From Lachnospiraceae bacterium (GTDB lineage Bacteria; Bacillota; Clostridia; Lachnospirales; Lachnospiraceae), in the NCBI GenBank assembly GCA_900770345.1, contig CAAGKF010000159.1, positions 1-7,982 of the forward strand: 7,982 nucleotides of DNA, written 5' to 3'. The position numbers and the translations under genes were made by a program. Positions 1-5,770 of the stretch are shown here, one piece after another. The stretch's first letter is position 1. Each line of letters opens with the position of its first letter. A model generated the notes under the pieces. That model was not told the DNA's origin. It worked only from the letters and a program-made list of their open reading frames with translations, and searched no databases.

Positions 1-22
1 GAACGTCGTTCTTGCGCTGCAT
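1..22 (-). CDS. Possible start of a leftward gene, product unknown (partial)
   Basis: On the minus strand an ATG at 22-20 opens a frame reading MQRKNDV up to the window edge. It is preceded by GAGG (minus strand, plus positions 34-31) with 8 nt of spacing. A consensus TATAAT box lies at 51-46 and an inverted repeat at 24-44 sits between box and start. Only seven residues are visible, so nothing can be said from homology. A divergent gene with an operator over its start would suit a self-regulated repressor or recombinase, but that is inference from layout alone. Confidence 0.25.
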
Positions 23-23
23 A

Positions 24-44
24 GTAGGTACCTCACGTACCTAC
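24..44. repeat. Perfect inverted repeat, possible operator or recombinase site
   Basis: GTAGGTAC (24-31) and GTACCTAC (37-44) are perfect inverse complements around the 5-nt centre CTCAC. The site falls between the putative leftward -10 box and the ATG at 22, and covers the expected transcription start and ribosome site. An operator for an autoregulator is the simplest reading. Short arms around a 5-7 nt centre would also fit a tyrosine-recombinase core site. A smaller dyad, GAACG-T-CGTTC, lies at 1-11. Confidence 0.4.
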
Positions 45-45
45 C

Positions 46-74
46 ATTATAGATGAGGTTAAAGGAATTGAACA
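46..74 (-). promoter_or_regulatory. Putative leftward sigma70-type promoter
   Basis: The minus strand reads a perfect TATAAT at plus positions 51-46. The hexamer 17 bp upstream (plus 74-69, TGTTCA) matches the TTGACA consensus at only three of six positions, so the -35 is weak. Transcription would begin near 38-40, inside the inverted repeat at 24-44. The support is the perfect -10 box together with the downstream GAGG and ATG. There is no comparable rightward promoter for the methyltransferase remnant. Confidence 0.35.
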
Positions 75-93
75 TCCTCTAAACCTTTAGGAG

Positions 94-112
94 CGTGGAC
101 CTTTTGTCCACG
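94..112. repeat. Short hairpin (7-bp stem, 5-nt loop)
   Basis: CGTGGAC (94-100) pairs perfectly with GTCCACG (106-112) around CTTTT. It is followed by GCATCATTTT, only four T's after a gap, so it is at best a weak terminator. It lies just where the methyltransferase-like reading frame starts to look like its family, so it may mark the junction where the gene was cut. Confidence 0.3.
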
Positions 113-869
113 GCATCATTTTATAGATTCGAAGTCCTGCTTTACTGGCGTTGATATTCCTGGTGGTATCTGCTATTTCCTTTGGTCCAGAGATAATCCA
201 CAGAAAATGTGTAGTGTTACTAACGTTGACAAGGACGGCAAGAAGGACACTACACTTCGCAAGTTGAATGAATTCTCGACTTTTATACGCAGTAACAAAG
301 CTGTTGCCATTGTAAAAAAAGTAAATGAGAGACATGAGCCTTCAATGGCGGACCAGGTATTATCAAGAAGACCATTTGGATTAGATTCAAACATTCCTTT
401 TGATAATGACGGAGATGTTATTTTGCGCAGTAGCGCAGGTATGGGGAAAATTAGATTTTCGCGAATCACATCAGGCCTGGACATCGTTGATAAATGGAAA
501 ATTATTGTATCGAAAGTGTCGTTTGAACATGCGGGCACTCCTGATAAAAACAATCAAATGAGAGTACTGTCAGTAATACAAAAGCTGCCGCCTCATTCAG
601 CCTGCACGGAAAGTTATCTGGTTGTTGGATCATTTGACACGGAAGAAGAAGCAGACAAACTTATGTCTTATTTAAAGACTAAATTTGTAAGATTCTTGAT
701 TATGCAGATGCTGGCCTCAATGAACATGTCGAAGGCATCTTATACATATGTTCCTGCTTTTACAAAAGACACCAGAGTGACCGATCAGGAGCTTTACAAG
801 CAATATTCATTGACTTCAGACGAGGTTAATTTTATTGAGAGCTCAATACTTCCATACCCCGATAAATAA
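111..869 (+). pseudogene. Eco57I-type DNA methyltransferase, C-terminal remnant or silent specificity cassette
   Basis: The first ATG is at 207 (220 codons to the stop at 867-869), but the frame is open back to 72. The residues encoded before that ATG (about 123-206) include GVDIPGGICYFLW, a conserved block of Eco57I-type adenine methyltransferases, so the homology is not bounded by the ATG. Downstream family features are SRRPFGL (residues 53-59 from the ATG), KWKIIVSK (97-104), TKFVRFLI (158-165), SKASYTYVP (175-183), and the C-terminal pattern of TDQELYKQY followed by FIES. In this family the region carries target recognition. The SAM-binding motif and the catalytic NPPY motif, which should lie N-terminal, are absent from all three forward frames in 1-110. 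No ribosome site precedes ATG 207. Hand counts of sample lines give about 32-42% GC, against about 50% in the helicase gene, as often seen in swapped specificity regions. It cannot methylate alone. It may be decay, or a donor for recombination with a full-length gene outside the window. Family assignment is from memory of conserved motifs. Confidence 0.75.
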
Positions 870-874
870 GGAGG
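868..874 (+). promoter_or_regulatory. Strong ribosome binding site for the nuclease-helicase gene
   Basis: AAGGAGG, complementary to the 16S rRNA 3' end, overlaps the last two bases of the preceding TAA stop and lies 7 nt before ATG 882. This fixes the start of the nuclease-helicase gene. It also shows that the gene was built as the direct downstream partner of the methyltransferase frame. Confidence 0.85.
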
Positions 875-881
875 CAGGGCA

Positions 882-3797
882 ATGCCTGATATCTTTGATG
901 AATACGTTCAACCTAAAGCAACAGTTGAACCAATCATATACGCCTATTCTGATACGCGCTTTCCCGGCTGTCTGAAAGTTGGCTATACGGACCGCCCGAT
1001 TGATGAGCGCATGCACGAGCACTACCCGACTCTGACGCCGGGTATATCCTACAAGGTTGAGTACGTGGAATCTGCCATGAACGCTGATGGCGCGATCTTT
1101 ATGGATCACGATGTCCACAAGATGTTGCAGAACATGGGATACCGCCCTCTTCTTGCATCGAACGGCAGACCGAGCGAATGGTATAAGTGCTCGGTTAATA
1201 CCATCAAACGTGCTATTTATTCCGTAAAGCACTATCTCGCTTCTGGCACACAGCGCATTCAGGATTTTAAGATGCGTCCTGAGCAGGCTGCTGCCGTAAA
1301 ACAAACCAAAGATTACTTCGAGAAGGAGCATGCTGCAAATCCTGGCAAGGCTCCGAAGATGCTCTGGAACTGCAAGATGCGTTTCGGCAAGACCTTTACG
1401 GCTTATGAACTTGCCAAGGCAATGAACTTGAAGAAGATCTTGATCCTCACGTTCAAGCCTGCCGTCGAGGAGTCATGGGAGACAGATCTTGACAGCCACG
1501 TGGATTTTGCCGGATGGCAGTTCTATTCCAGAGACAAGGCAAACAGGACAGGGATTACACCTGAAGATCTTGACCCAAATAAGCCGATTGTCTGCTTTGG
1601 ATCATTTCAGGATTTCCTCGGAACGAATGCTGCAGGTGGCATCAAGGCCAAGAACGAGTGGGTCCATCTGACCAACTGGGATCTCATCATCTTTGACGAG
1701 TATCATTTCGGCGCATGGAGAGAGAACGCAAAGCGTCTCTTTGACCATGAAGACGAGGATTCTTACGACAGCCTTGATATTGAACGGTACAAGAAAGACG
1801 AAGCGGCTGATGCAATCACGGAGGATGATCTCCCGATTACGACCAACTACTATCTGTTCCTTTCCGGAACTCCGTTCCGAGCGATCAATACCGGTGAATT
1901 TATGGAGGACCAGATCTTCTCTTGGACTTACTCCGATGAGCAGAGTGCCAAGGAAAATTGGGCAGGCCCCGGACCGAATCCGTATGCGATGATGCCTCAG
2001 ATGGTCATGCTGACATACCGAATTCCTGATGAGATCCGCAAGGTCGCATACAATACGGATTTCAATGAGTTCGATCTGAACGTGTTCTTCGCGGCAAATC
2101 CCGGTCCGGGTGACGATGTAGAACAGTCAGAATTCGTCCATAAAGACGAAGTTCAGAAATGGCTGTCTCTGATCCGCGGCGCTTATCTTCCGTCTTCTGT
2201 TGATGATCTGAAGCTTGGGCAAAGTAAGAAACCCGTTATGCCGTACTCCGACACGCGAATGCTGTCTGTTCTGAATCATACGCTGTGGTTCCTGCCTTCT
2301 GTCGCATCCTGCTACGCAATGAGAAATCTCCTTGCTGAGAAGCAGAATGTTTTCTATCACGACTATACAGTCAACGTCTGCGCTGGAGCAAAAGCCGGCA
2401 TCGGACTTGCAGCCGTGGAACCTGTAAAGCAGTCCATGGATCCGCCGCTTGAAACAAAGACGATCACTCTTTCCTGTGGCAAGCTGACCACTGGCGTTAC
2501 GATCAAGCCGTGGACAGGGATCTTTATGCTCCGTAACCTGTCATCTCCCGAGACGTACTTTCAGGCGGCTTTCCGTGTACAGTCTCCCTGGACGATGAAG
2601 GACGAAAATGGCAATACGGTTATCCTGAAGAAACAATGCTATGTCTTTGACTTTGCACTGGACCGCGCTCTTCATGAGATTTCGGACTACAGCTGCCGGT
2701 TGGATATTAACGAAAGCAATCCCGAGAAGAAAGTGGGCGACTTCATCCACTTCCTGCCTGTTCTTGCATACGATGGAAGTACGATGACTGCTATCTCAGC
2801 GTCAGATATTCTGGATATCACGATGTCCGGTACATCGGCTACGTTGCTTGCAAGACGCTGGGAGTCTGCACTGCTTGTCAATGTCGATAACGATACGCTT
2901 GCCCGTCTCCTTGCCAATGACGACGCGATGAAAGCCATCATGAACATCGAGGGTTTCCGTTCGCTCAACAAAGACATCGAGACGATCATCAACAAGTCAA
3001 ACGCCGTCAAGAAGGCCAAAGCCGTGGGAGGCGACAATCTGACGACGAAAGAAAGAAAAAAGCTTACTGAAGAAGAGAAGGAGTACAAGAGCAAGCGCAA
3101 GGAGATTCAGGAGAAGCTGATCAAGTTCGCGACTCGTATTCCGATCTTCATGTATCTGACGGACTTCCGTGAGTACAGCCTGAAAGACGTCATCACGCAG
3201 TTTGAGCCGGGCCTGTTCCGCAAGGTTACAGGACTTACCGTCAAGGACTTCGAGCTTCTTGTCTCCATTGGCATCTTTAATGACAGCCTGATGAACGAAG
3301 CTGTCTACAATTTCAAGAGATATGAAGACGCGTCACTTGAGTATACCGGTATTTCAAGACATGCCGATGACGAGAATGTCGGCCTGTTCAGCACAGTGAT
3401 CTCCAAGCAGGATTATCAGGACATGGCAGCAGCACAGTCCGCCTCCATGCAGGAGAATCCGTTCAAAACCGTCATCACAGCCGCAACAGCGAAAACTCAG
3501 GAGAAAAAGCCGGAAACCATGCAGTATACGACGTATACCAAGCATGACAGTTTTCCTGTGCCGGGCCTTGATAAAAAAGATGAAGTAGCAGCCACAAATC
3601 CGCCGAAATATGAGGCGAAACAGATCGACCTTTCCAAGCTTCGTATTGGAACTGTTGTTGAGAATGCAAAGTACGGCGAAGGCAAGATAACAAAGTTCAA
3701 ACCGGGGAAGGTACTTGTTGAGTTCCATAGCGATCTGAAGATGTTTCAGATGCCGCAGGCATTTGAGAAGGGATATCTTCATGTCAAAGAGTGGTGA
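882..3797 (+). CDS. GIY-YIG (T5orf172-like) nuclease fused to SF2 helicase, restriction subunit
   Basis: Predicted ATP-driven DNA translocase with its own nuclease domain, the restriction partner of the adjacent Eco57I-type methyltransferase. Residues about 17-105 look like a GIY-YIG/T5orf172 domain: IYAYSD (19-24), KVGYT (32-36), R38, and EWYKC (99-103) with E99 as the likely metal-binding glutamate. The helicase core follows: Walker A-like KMRFGKT (165-171), which lacks the usual first glycine; DEYH Walker B (272-275); SGTPF motif III (328-332); TTGVT motif V (536-540); and QAAFRVQSPW (561-570) with R565 as candidate arginine finger. A lysine/glutamate-rich, probably helical stretch spans about 705-745. 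Residues about 920-968 (RIGTVV, then KYGEGKI) resemble the small Tudor-like C-terminal domain of UvrD/PcrA-type helicases. The start is certain from the AAGGAGG site, and all motifs are in one unbroken frame, so the gene looks intact. It begins 12 bp after the methyltransferase stop. With that gene truncated, self-protection must come from elsewhere or the enzyme must be inactive. No signal peptide or membrane segment is seen; it should be cytoplasmic. Exact sequence specificity is unknown. Confidence 0.88.
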   Translation: MPDIFDEYVQPKATVEPIIYAYSDTRFPGCLKVGYTDRPIDERMHEHYPTLTPGISYKVEYVESAMNADGAIFMDHDVHKMLQNMGYRPLLASNGRPSEWYKCSVNTIKRAIYSVKHYLASGTQRIQDFKMRPEQAAAVKQTKDYFEKEHAANPGKAPKMLWNCKMRFGKTFTAYELAKAMNLKKILILTFKPAVEESWETDLDSHVDFAGWQFYSRDKANRTGITPEDLDPNKPIVCFGSFQDFLGTNAAGGIKAKNEWVHLTNWDLIIFDEYHFGAWRENAKRLFDHEDEDSYDSLDIERYKKDEAADAITEDDLPITTNYYLFLSGTPFRAINTGEFMEDQIFSWTYSDEQSAKENWAGPGPNPYAMMPQMVMLTYRIPDEIRKVAYNTDFNEFDLNVFFAANPGPGDDVEQSEFVHKDEVQKWLSLIRGAYLPSSVDDLKLGQSKKPVMPYSDTRMLSVLNHTLWFLPSVASCYAMRNLLAEKQNVFYHDYTVNVCAGAKAGIGLAAVEPVKQSMDPPLETKTITLSCGKLTTGVTIKPWTGIFMLRNLSSPETYFQAAFRVQSPWTMKDENGNTVILKKQCYVFDFALDRALHEISDYSCRLDINESNPEKKVGDFIHFLPVLAYDGSTMTAISASDILDITMSGTSATLLARRWESALLVNVDNDTLARLLANDDAMKAIMNIEGFRSLNKDIETIINKSNAVKKAKAVGGDNLTTKERKKLTEEEKEYKSKRKEIQEKLIKFATRIPIFMYLTDFREYSLKDVITQFEPGLFRKVTGLTVKDFELLVSIGIFNDSLMNEAVYNFKRYEDASLEYTGISRHADDENVGLFSTVISKQDYQDMAAAQSASMQENPFKTVITAATAKTQEKKPETMQYTTYTKHDSFPVPGLDKKDEVAATNPPKYEAKQIDLSKLRIGTVVENAKYGEGKITKFKPGKVLVEFHSDLKMFQMPQAFEKGYLHVKEW

Positions 3798-3813
3798 TTA
3801 GGAATGGCAGAGA

Positions 3814-3833
3814 TCTGAGCATGACATCTCAGA
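3814..3833. repeat. Small hairpin after the helicase stop
   Basis: TCTGAG (3814-3819) pairs with CTCAGA (3828-3833) around an 8-nt loop, 17 bp past the stop of the nuclease-helicase gene. There is no T-run after it, so it does not qualify as an intrinsic terminator, though it could protect the 3' end of the upstream message. Confidence 0.3.
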
Positions 3834-3877
3834 CAGAGGCTTGGTGAATCCCGCTTGTGAGTGTGACTGTGAATATT

Positions 3878-3945
3878 CCGGTGCATTTGTACCGGTGTTC
3901 CGGAAAGACGGGTACCGCCTTTCCGGAACTACGAGTACCATCAAA
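3878..3945. repeat. CCGG repeat block, left
   Basis: CCGG occurs at 3878, 3892, 3900 and 3923. The first unit (CCGGT, nine bases, ACCGG) matches the opening of the right-hand block in direct orientation. The two units from 3900 and 3923 are 23 bp long, each beginning CCGGAA and carrying GTACC near the middle and a T-run or A-run at the end. Adjacent units can also pair with each other as hairpins. Confidence 0.6.
3897..3929. repeat. Perfect 11-bp-stem hairpin
   Basis: GTTCCGGAAAG (3897-3907) is the exact inverse complement of CTTTCCGGAAC (3919-3929), with an 11-nt loop that itself holds the palindrome GGTACC. No T-run follows, so it is not a terminator. Eleven uninterrupted pairs are unlikely by chance, although the palindromic TCCGGA core makes pairing easier than in random sequence. 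Confidence 0.65.
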
Positions 3946-4043
3946 TCTCCTAGTTGATCAACGCCAGATAGGACGCCAGTGTCAAGCCAAGCCTTATCAG
4001 GCTTGATACTGGCGGAGTATCTGGCACAATGGTCTAGGAGATT
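3944..4043. repeat. 100-nt extended hairpin with four stacked stems
   Basis: The outer stem is AATCTCCTAG (3944-3953) with CTAGGAGATT (4034-4043), 10 bp. After an asymmetric internal loop come GCCAGATA (3963-3970) with TATCTGGC (4018-4025), CGCCAGT (3974-3980) with ACTGGCG (4008-4014), and TCAAGCC (3982-3988) with GGCTTGA (4000-4006), closing on an 11-nt loop. That is 32 Watson-Crick pairs. The internal loops are symmetric between the three inner stems (3/3 and 1/1), as in a folded RNA or a single-stranded DNA substrate. Outside it, GAGTACC (3933-3939) can pair with GGTACTC (4071-4077). No protein-coding evidence overlaps it. Confidence 0.75.
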
Positions 4044-4045
4044 GG

Positions 4046-4149
4046 CCGGTACACTTTCACCGGAATTACCGGTACTCAAAACTCCGGAATGGTGGTCTAA
4101 TTTGGTCCGGAATACTCAGACTGTAAGTTTGAATCCTGACTATTCCGGA
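4046..4149. repeat. CCGG repeat block, right
   Basis: CCGG occurs at 4046, 4060, 4069, 4084, 4107 and 4145. The 4046-4063 unit repeats the architecture of 3878-3895. The units at 4060 and 4084 are 24 and 23 bp long and begin CCGGAAT followed by a GGTAC or GGTC core. Together with the left block this is a degenerate direct repetition interrupted by the 100-nt hairpin. Confidence 0.6.
4106..4149. repeat. Hairpin from paired TCCGGAATA units, faintly tRNA-like
   Basis: TCCGGAATA (4106-4114) pairs with TATTCCGGA (4141-4149), nine bp, then a C-C mismatch and TCAG (4116-4119) with CTGA (4136-4139), around a 16-nt loop. An alternative fold pairs CTCCGGA (4082-4088) with TCCGGAG (4144-4150), as a tRNA acceptor stem would. 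Confidence 0.55.
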
Positions 4150-4181
4150 GAGAACTCGACAATGGCACTGCTGGAATATTG

Positions 4182-4200
4182 GTCGTTCAAATAAAACGAC
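4182..4200. promoter_or_regulatory. Inverted repeat just upstream of the first DUF262 gene
   Basis: GTCGTT (4182-4187) and AACGAC (4195-4200) flank a 7-nt A-rich centre and end 16 nt before ATG 4217. No Shine-Dalgarno sequence is seen between the repeat and the ATG. The dyad might be a regulator site or a leader hairpin. No convincing promoter hexamers were found nearby. Confidence 0.35.
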
Positions 4201-4216
4201 GTCAAGTTGGCTTGCA

Positions 4217-5770
4217 ATGGAGCAGAATAACAAACTGACGCTGGGAATCGCAAAGATCGGCGATCTCCTGCTGAGAAACCGAATAGAGGATACAGATGCC
4301 GGAGCACTGGAGAACATCAGTCTGAAGATTCCGGAGTATCAGAGGCCGTATAAGTGGACTGCCCGGAATGTGAATCAGCTGCTGGACGACATTGAAGATG
4401 CCATGAAACGTAACCGGGAAGTTTATCGTGTTGGCACCCTGATTCTTCATCATGACAGGGAGACGAACACCTACAACATCGTGGACGGACAGCAGCGGAC
4501 GATCACGTTTGCGCTCATGCTGAAGTGTCTTTACGACCGGGAAGAAAAGGGCGGGGAAGGTCACACAAAGATCCGTTTCCTGGAGCAAAAGCTTTCGGGC
4601 AATCCATACAATCTTCGCAATGTTCGAAACAACTACCGGGCTCTTGCAAGGCGCCTTGGCAGAACGAATGGGGCGGAAGACGCAGAGCAAAAGGCAGAGA
4701 ATGCGGAGCATAACCTGTACCTTACGAACCTTCGTCGATACATCGAGGATTGCTGTGAGCTGATTGTTGTGATCACAACCGACCTCTCGGAGGCGTTCCA
4801 GTTCTTCGACTCGCAGAATGCCCGCGGAAAGGCACTCTATCCGCATGATCTTCTCAAGGCCTATCACCTCCGGGAGATGGACGACATGGATCCTGCACAG
4901 ACCGAGAAGATCGTGAAGCGCTGGGAGGATCTGAACCAGAGCGAGCTTGCCCGGCTGTTCAATGACTACCTGTATCGACTCAAGTGCTGGCTGCACGGGA
5001 AACGTGCCAACGTGCTTTCTGACCAGAACATTGACATGTTCAAGGGTGTCTCAGCCAGGGATCAGCAGCCGTATGCCCAGTTTTACAAAGGAGCTTTTGC
5101 CTATGCGGATCAGCTGAACCGCTCGTATGTCCCGTTTGTCACGGGACTGCAGAACCTGACGCCGTTTCAGATTGATGCACCGATCATCGCCGGGGCACCC
5201 TTTTTCGCCTATACGCAGCACTATTACGCGGTTCTGAAGGATATCCGGAACAACGAAAAGTACGAGGGATATCTTGTCAATGACAATCCGATTATCAAGA
5301 CACTGGAACTTCCGGAGTTTCGAAACGGCATCGGCAACGGCATCACCCGACTGATGCTGGACACAGCCGTCCTCCTGTATGCAGATCGTTTCTGTCCGGG
5401 GCACCCCTCTCAGGAAGACCTGAATGATCTTGATCGTTTTCTGGTCTATGCCTTTGTCTGGGCGTATTCCATGAGGGCACAGTATTACAACGTCGGCTGG
5501 AGCGTTGCCCAGAATTACATCCTCGGAACGGTGGCAAGGGACGGGATTGTGAACAGCTTCAATCTGTATCGGATTGTGTCGGACGCGAATACCTCGTCCG
5601 ACCTTCTGAATCAGCTCGCGGACAGAGTGAGGCCGATCGGAAGGAGCGATGTTCGCATCAGGGATTTTCCGACTGACCTGAACGCCAGTGAGAAAGGCGT
5701 CTATCAGCATTATCTGCACTACTTTGTCGTGAATCATTTCTGGAGAGAGGACAATGGCGGAGAACAGTAA
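4217..5770 (+). CDS. DUF262 protein, first subunit of a two-gene GmrSD-family restriction system
   Basis: The DUF262 (ParB/sulfiredoxin-like fold) signature is clear: IPEYQRPYKW at 38-47, an RVGTLIL strand at 71-77, the VDGQQRTIT motif at 89-97, and a helical block beginning FQFFDSQNARGKALYPHD at 194-211. In GmrS, BrxU and SspE this domain binds nucleotide through the DGQQR motif and senses DNA modification. The C-terminal 300 residues (about 220-517) are mostly helical-looking, with no DUF1524/HNH motif, so this subunit probably recognises or regulates while the neighbour cuts. At 517 residues it is long for a bare DUF262 protein. The start at 4217 suits the family because only a short helix precedes the YQRPY motif, and no ATG, GTG or TTG lies in frame upstream before a stop at 4130. 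A good ribosome site is lacking. Its last 17 bp overlap the next gene, so the two are translated together. No membrane segment or signal peptide is seen. The substrate modification is unknown. Confidence 0.85.
   Translation: MEQNNKLTLGIAKIGDLLLRNRIEDTDAGALENISLKIPEYQRPYKWTARNVNQLLDDIEDAMKRNREVYRVGTLILHHDRETNTYNIVDGQQRTITFALMLKCLYDREEKGGEGHTKIRFLEQKLSGNPYNLRNVRNNYRALARRLGRTNGAEDAEQKAENAEHNLYLTNLRRYIEDCCELIVVITTDLSEAFQFFDSQNARGKALYPHDLLKAYHLREMDDMDPAQTEKIVKRWEDLNQSELARLFNDYLYRLKCWLHGKRANVLSDQNIDMFKGVSARDQQPYAQFYKGAFAYADQLNRSYVPFVTGLQNLTPFQIDAPIIAGAPFFAYTQHYYAVLKDIRNNEKYEGYLVNDNPIIKTLELPEFRNGIGNGITRLMLDTAVLLYADRFCPGHPSQEDLNDLDRFLVYAFVWAYSMRAQYYNVGWSVAQNYILGTVARDGIVNSFNLYRIVSDANTSSDLLNQLADRVRPIGRSDVRIRDFPTDLNASEKGVYQHYLHYFVVNHFWREDNGGEQ
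5742..5750 (+). promoter_or_regulatory. Ribosome binding site inside the upstream DUF262 gene
   Basis: The purine run GGAGAGAGG lies 3 nt before ATG 5754, with its GGAG part 8 nt away. It sits within the coding region of the 517-residue DUF262 gene, supports the chosen start, and indicates coupled translation of the two subunits. Confidence 0.7.

Larger units (their letters stand above)
3872..4180. mobile_element. Structured repeat element, possible mobile-element end remnant (IS21-like) or ncRNA
   Basis: This covers most of the 419-bp gap between the helicase and the first DUF262 gene, while the other junctions are +12 and -17 bp. Its edges are inverse complements: AATATTCC (3872-3879) and GGAATATT (4173-4180), extendable by four weaker pairs. 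Inside are ten CCGG tetranucleotides, two similar repeat blocks and several strong hairpins. Tandem degenerate units of the CCGGAAT...GGT...TTT type recall the multiple repeats at the ends of clostridial IS21-family elements, as I remember them. No transposase frame survives. A structured RNA belonging to the defence genes is the main alternative; an element of this size with inverted ends could also be a MITE. Confidence 0.45.

Noticed and set aside
94..119. Intrinsic terminator
   Set aside because: The stem is only 7 bp and the following tract is GCATCATTTT, not a continuous T-run; it also lies next to the methyltransferase-like frame.
87..335. 82-codon minus-strand frame
   Set aside because: Antisense to the methyltransferase remnant, which shows family motifs on the plus strand.
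3908..3922. T-box-like GGGTACCGCC string
   Set aside because: The true T-box sequence AGGGTGGNACCGCG is not matched, there is no specifier stem or terminator, and the next gene is not amino-acid related.
3798..4079. 93-codon minus-strand frame across the gap
   Set aside because: It runs through the hairpins and repeats, resembles no protein I know, and has no ribosome site.
3872..4180. Retron ncRNA or CRISPR array
   Set aside because: No reverse transcriptase gene is in the window, and the repeats are degenerate, 8-24 bp apart and lack regular spacers.
3979..4194. 71-codon frame starting at GTG inside the structured gap
   Set aside because: It begins inside a stem of the long hairpin, has no ribosome site, and its repeated peptide pattern (GT..PEL.V) is explained by the DNA repeats.
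4202..4996. 264-codon minus-strand open frame
   Set aside because: Shadow of the first DUF262 gene, with no motif of its own.
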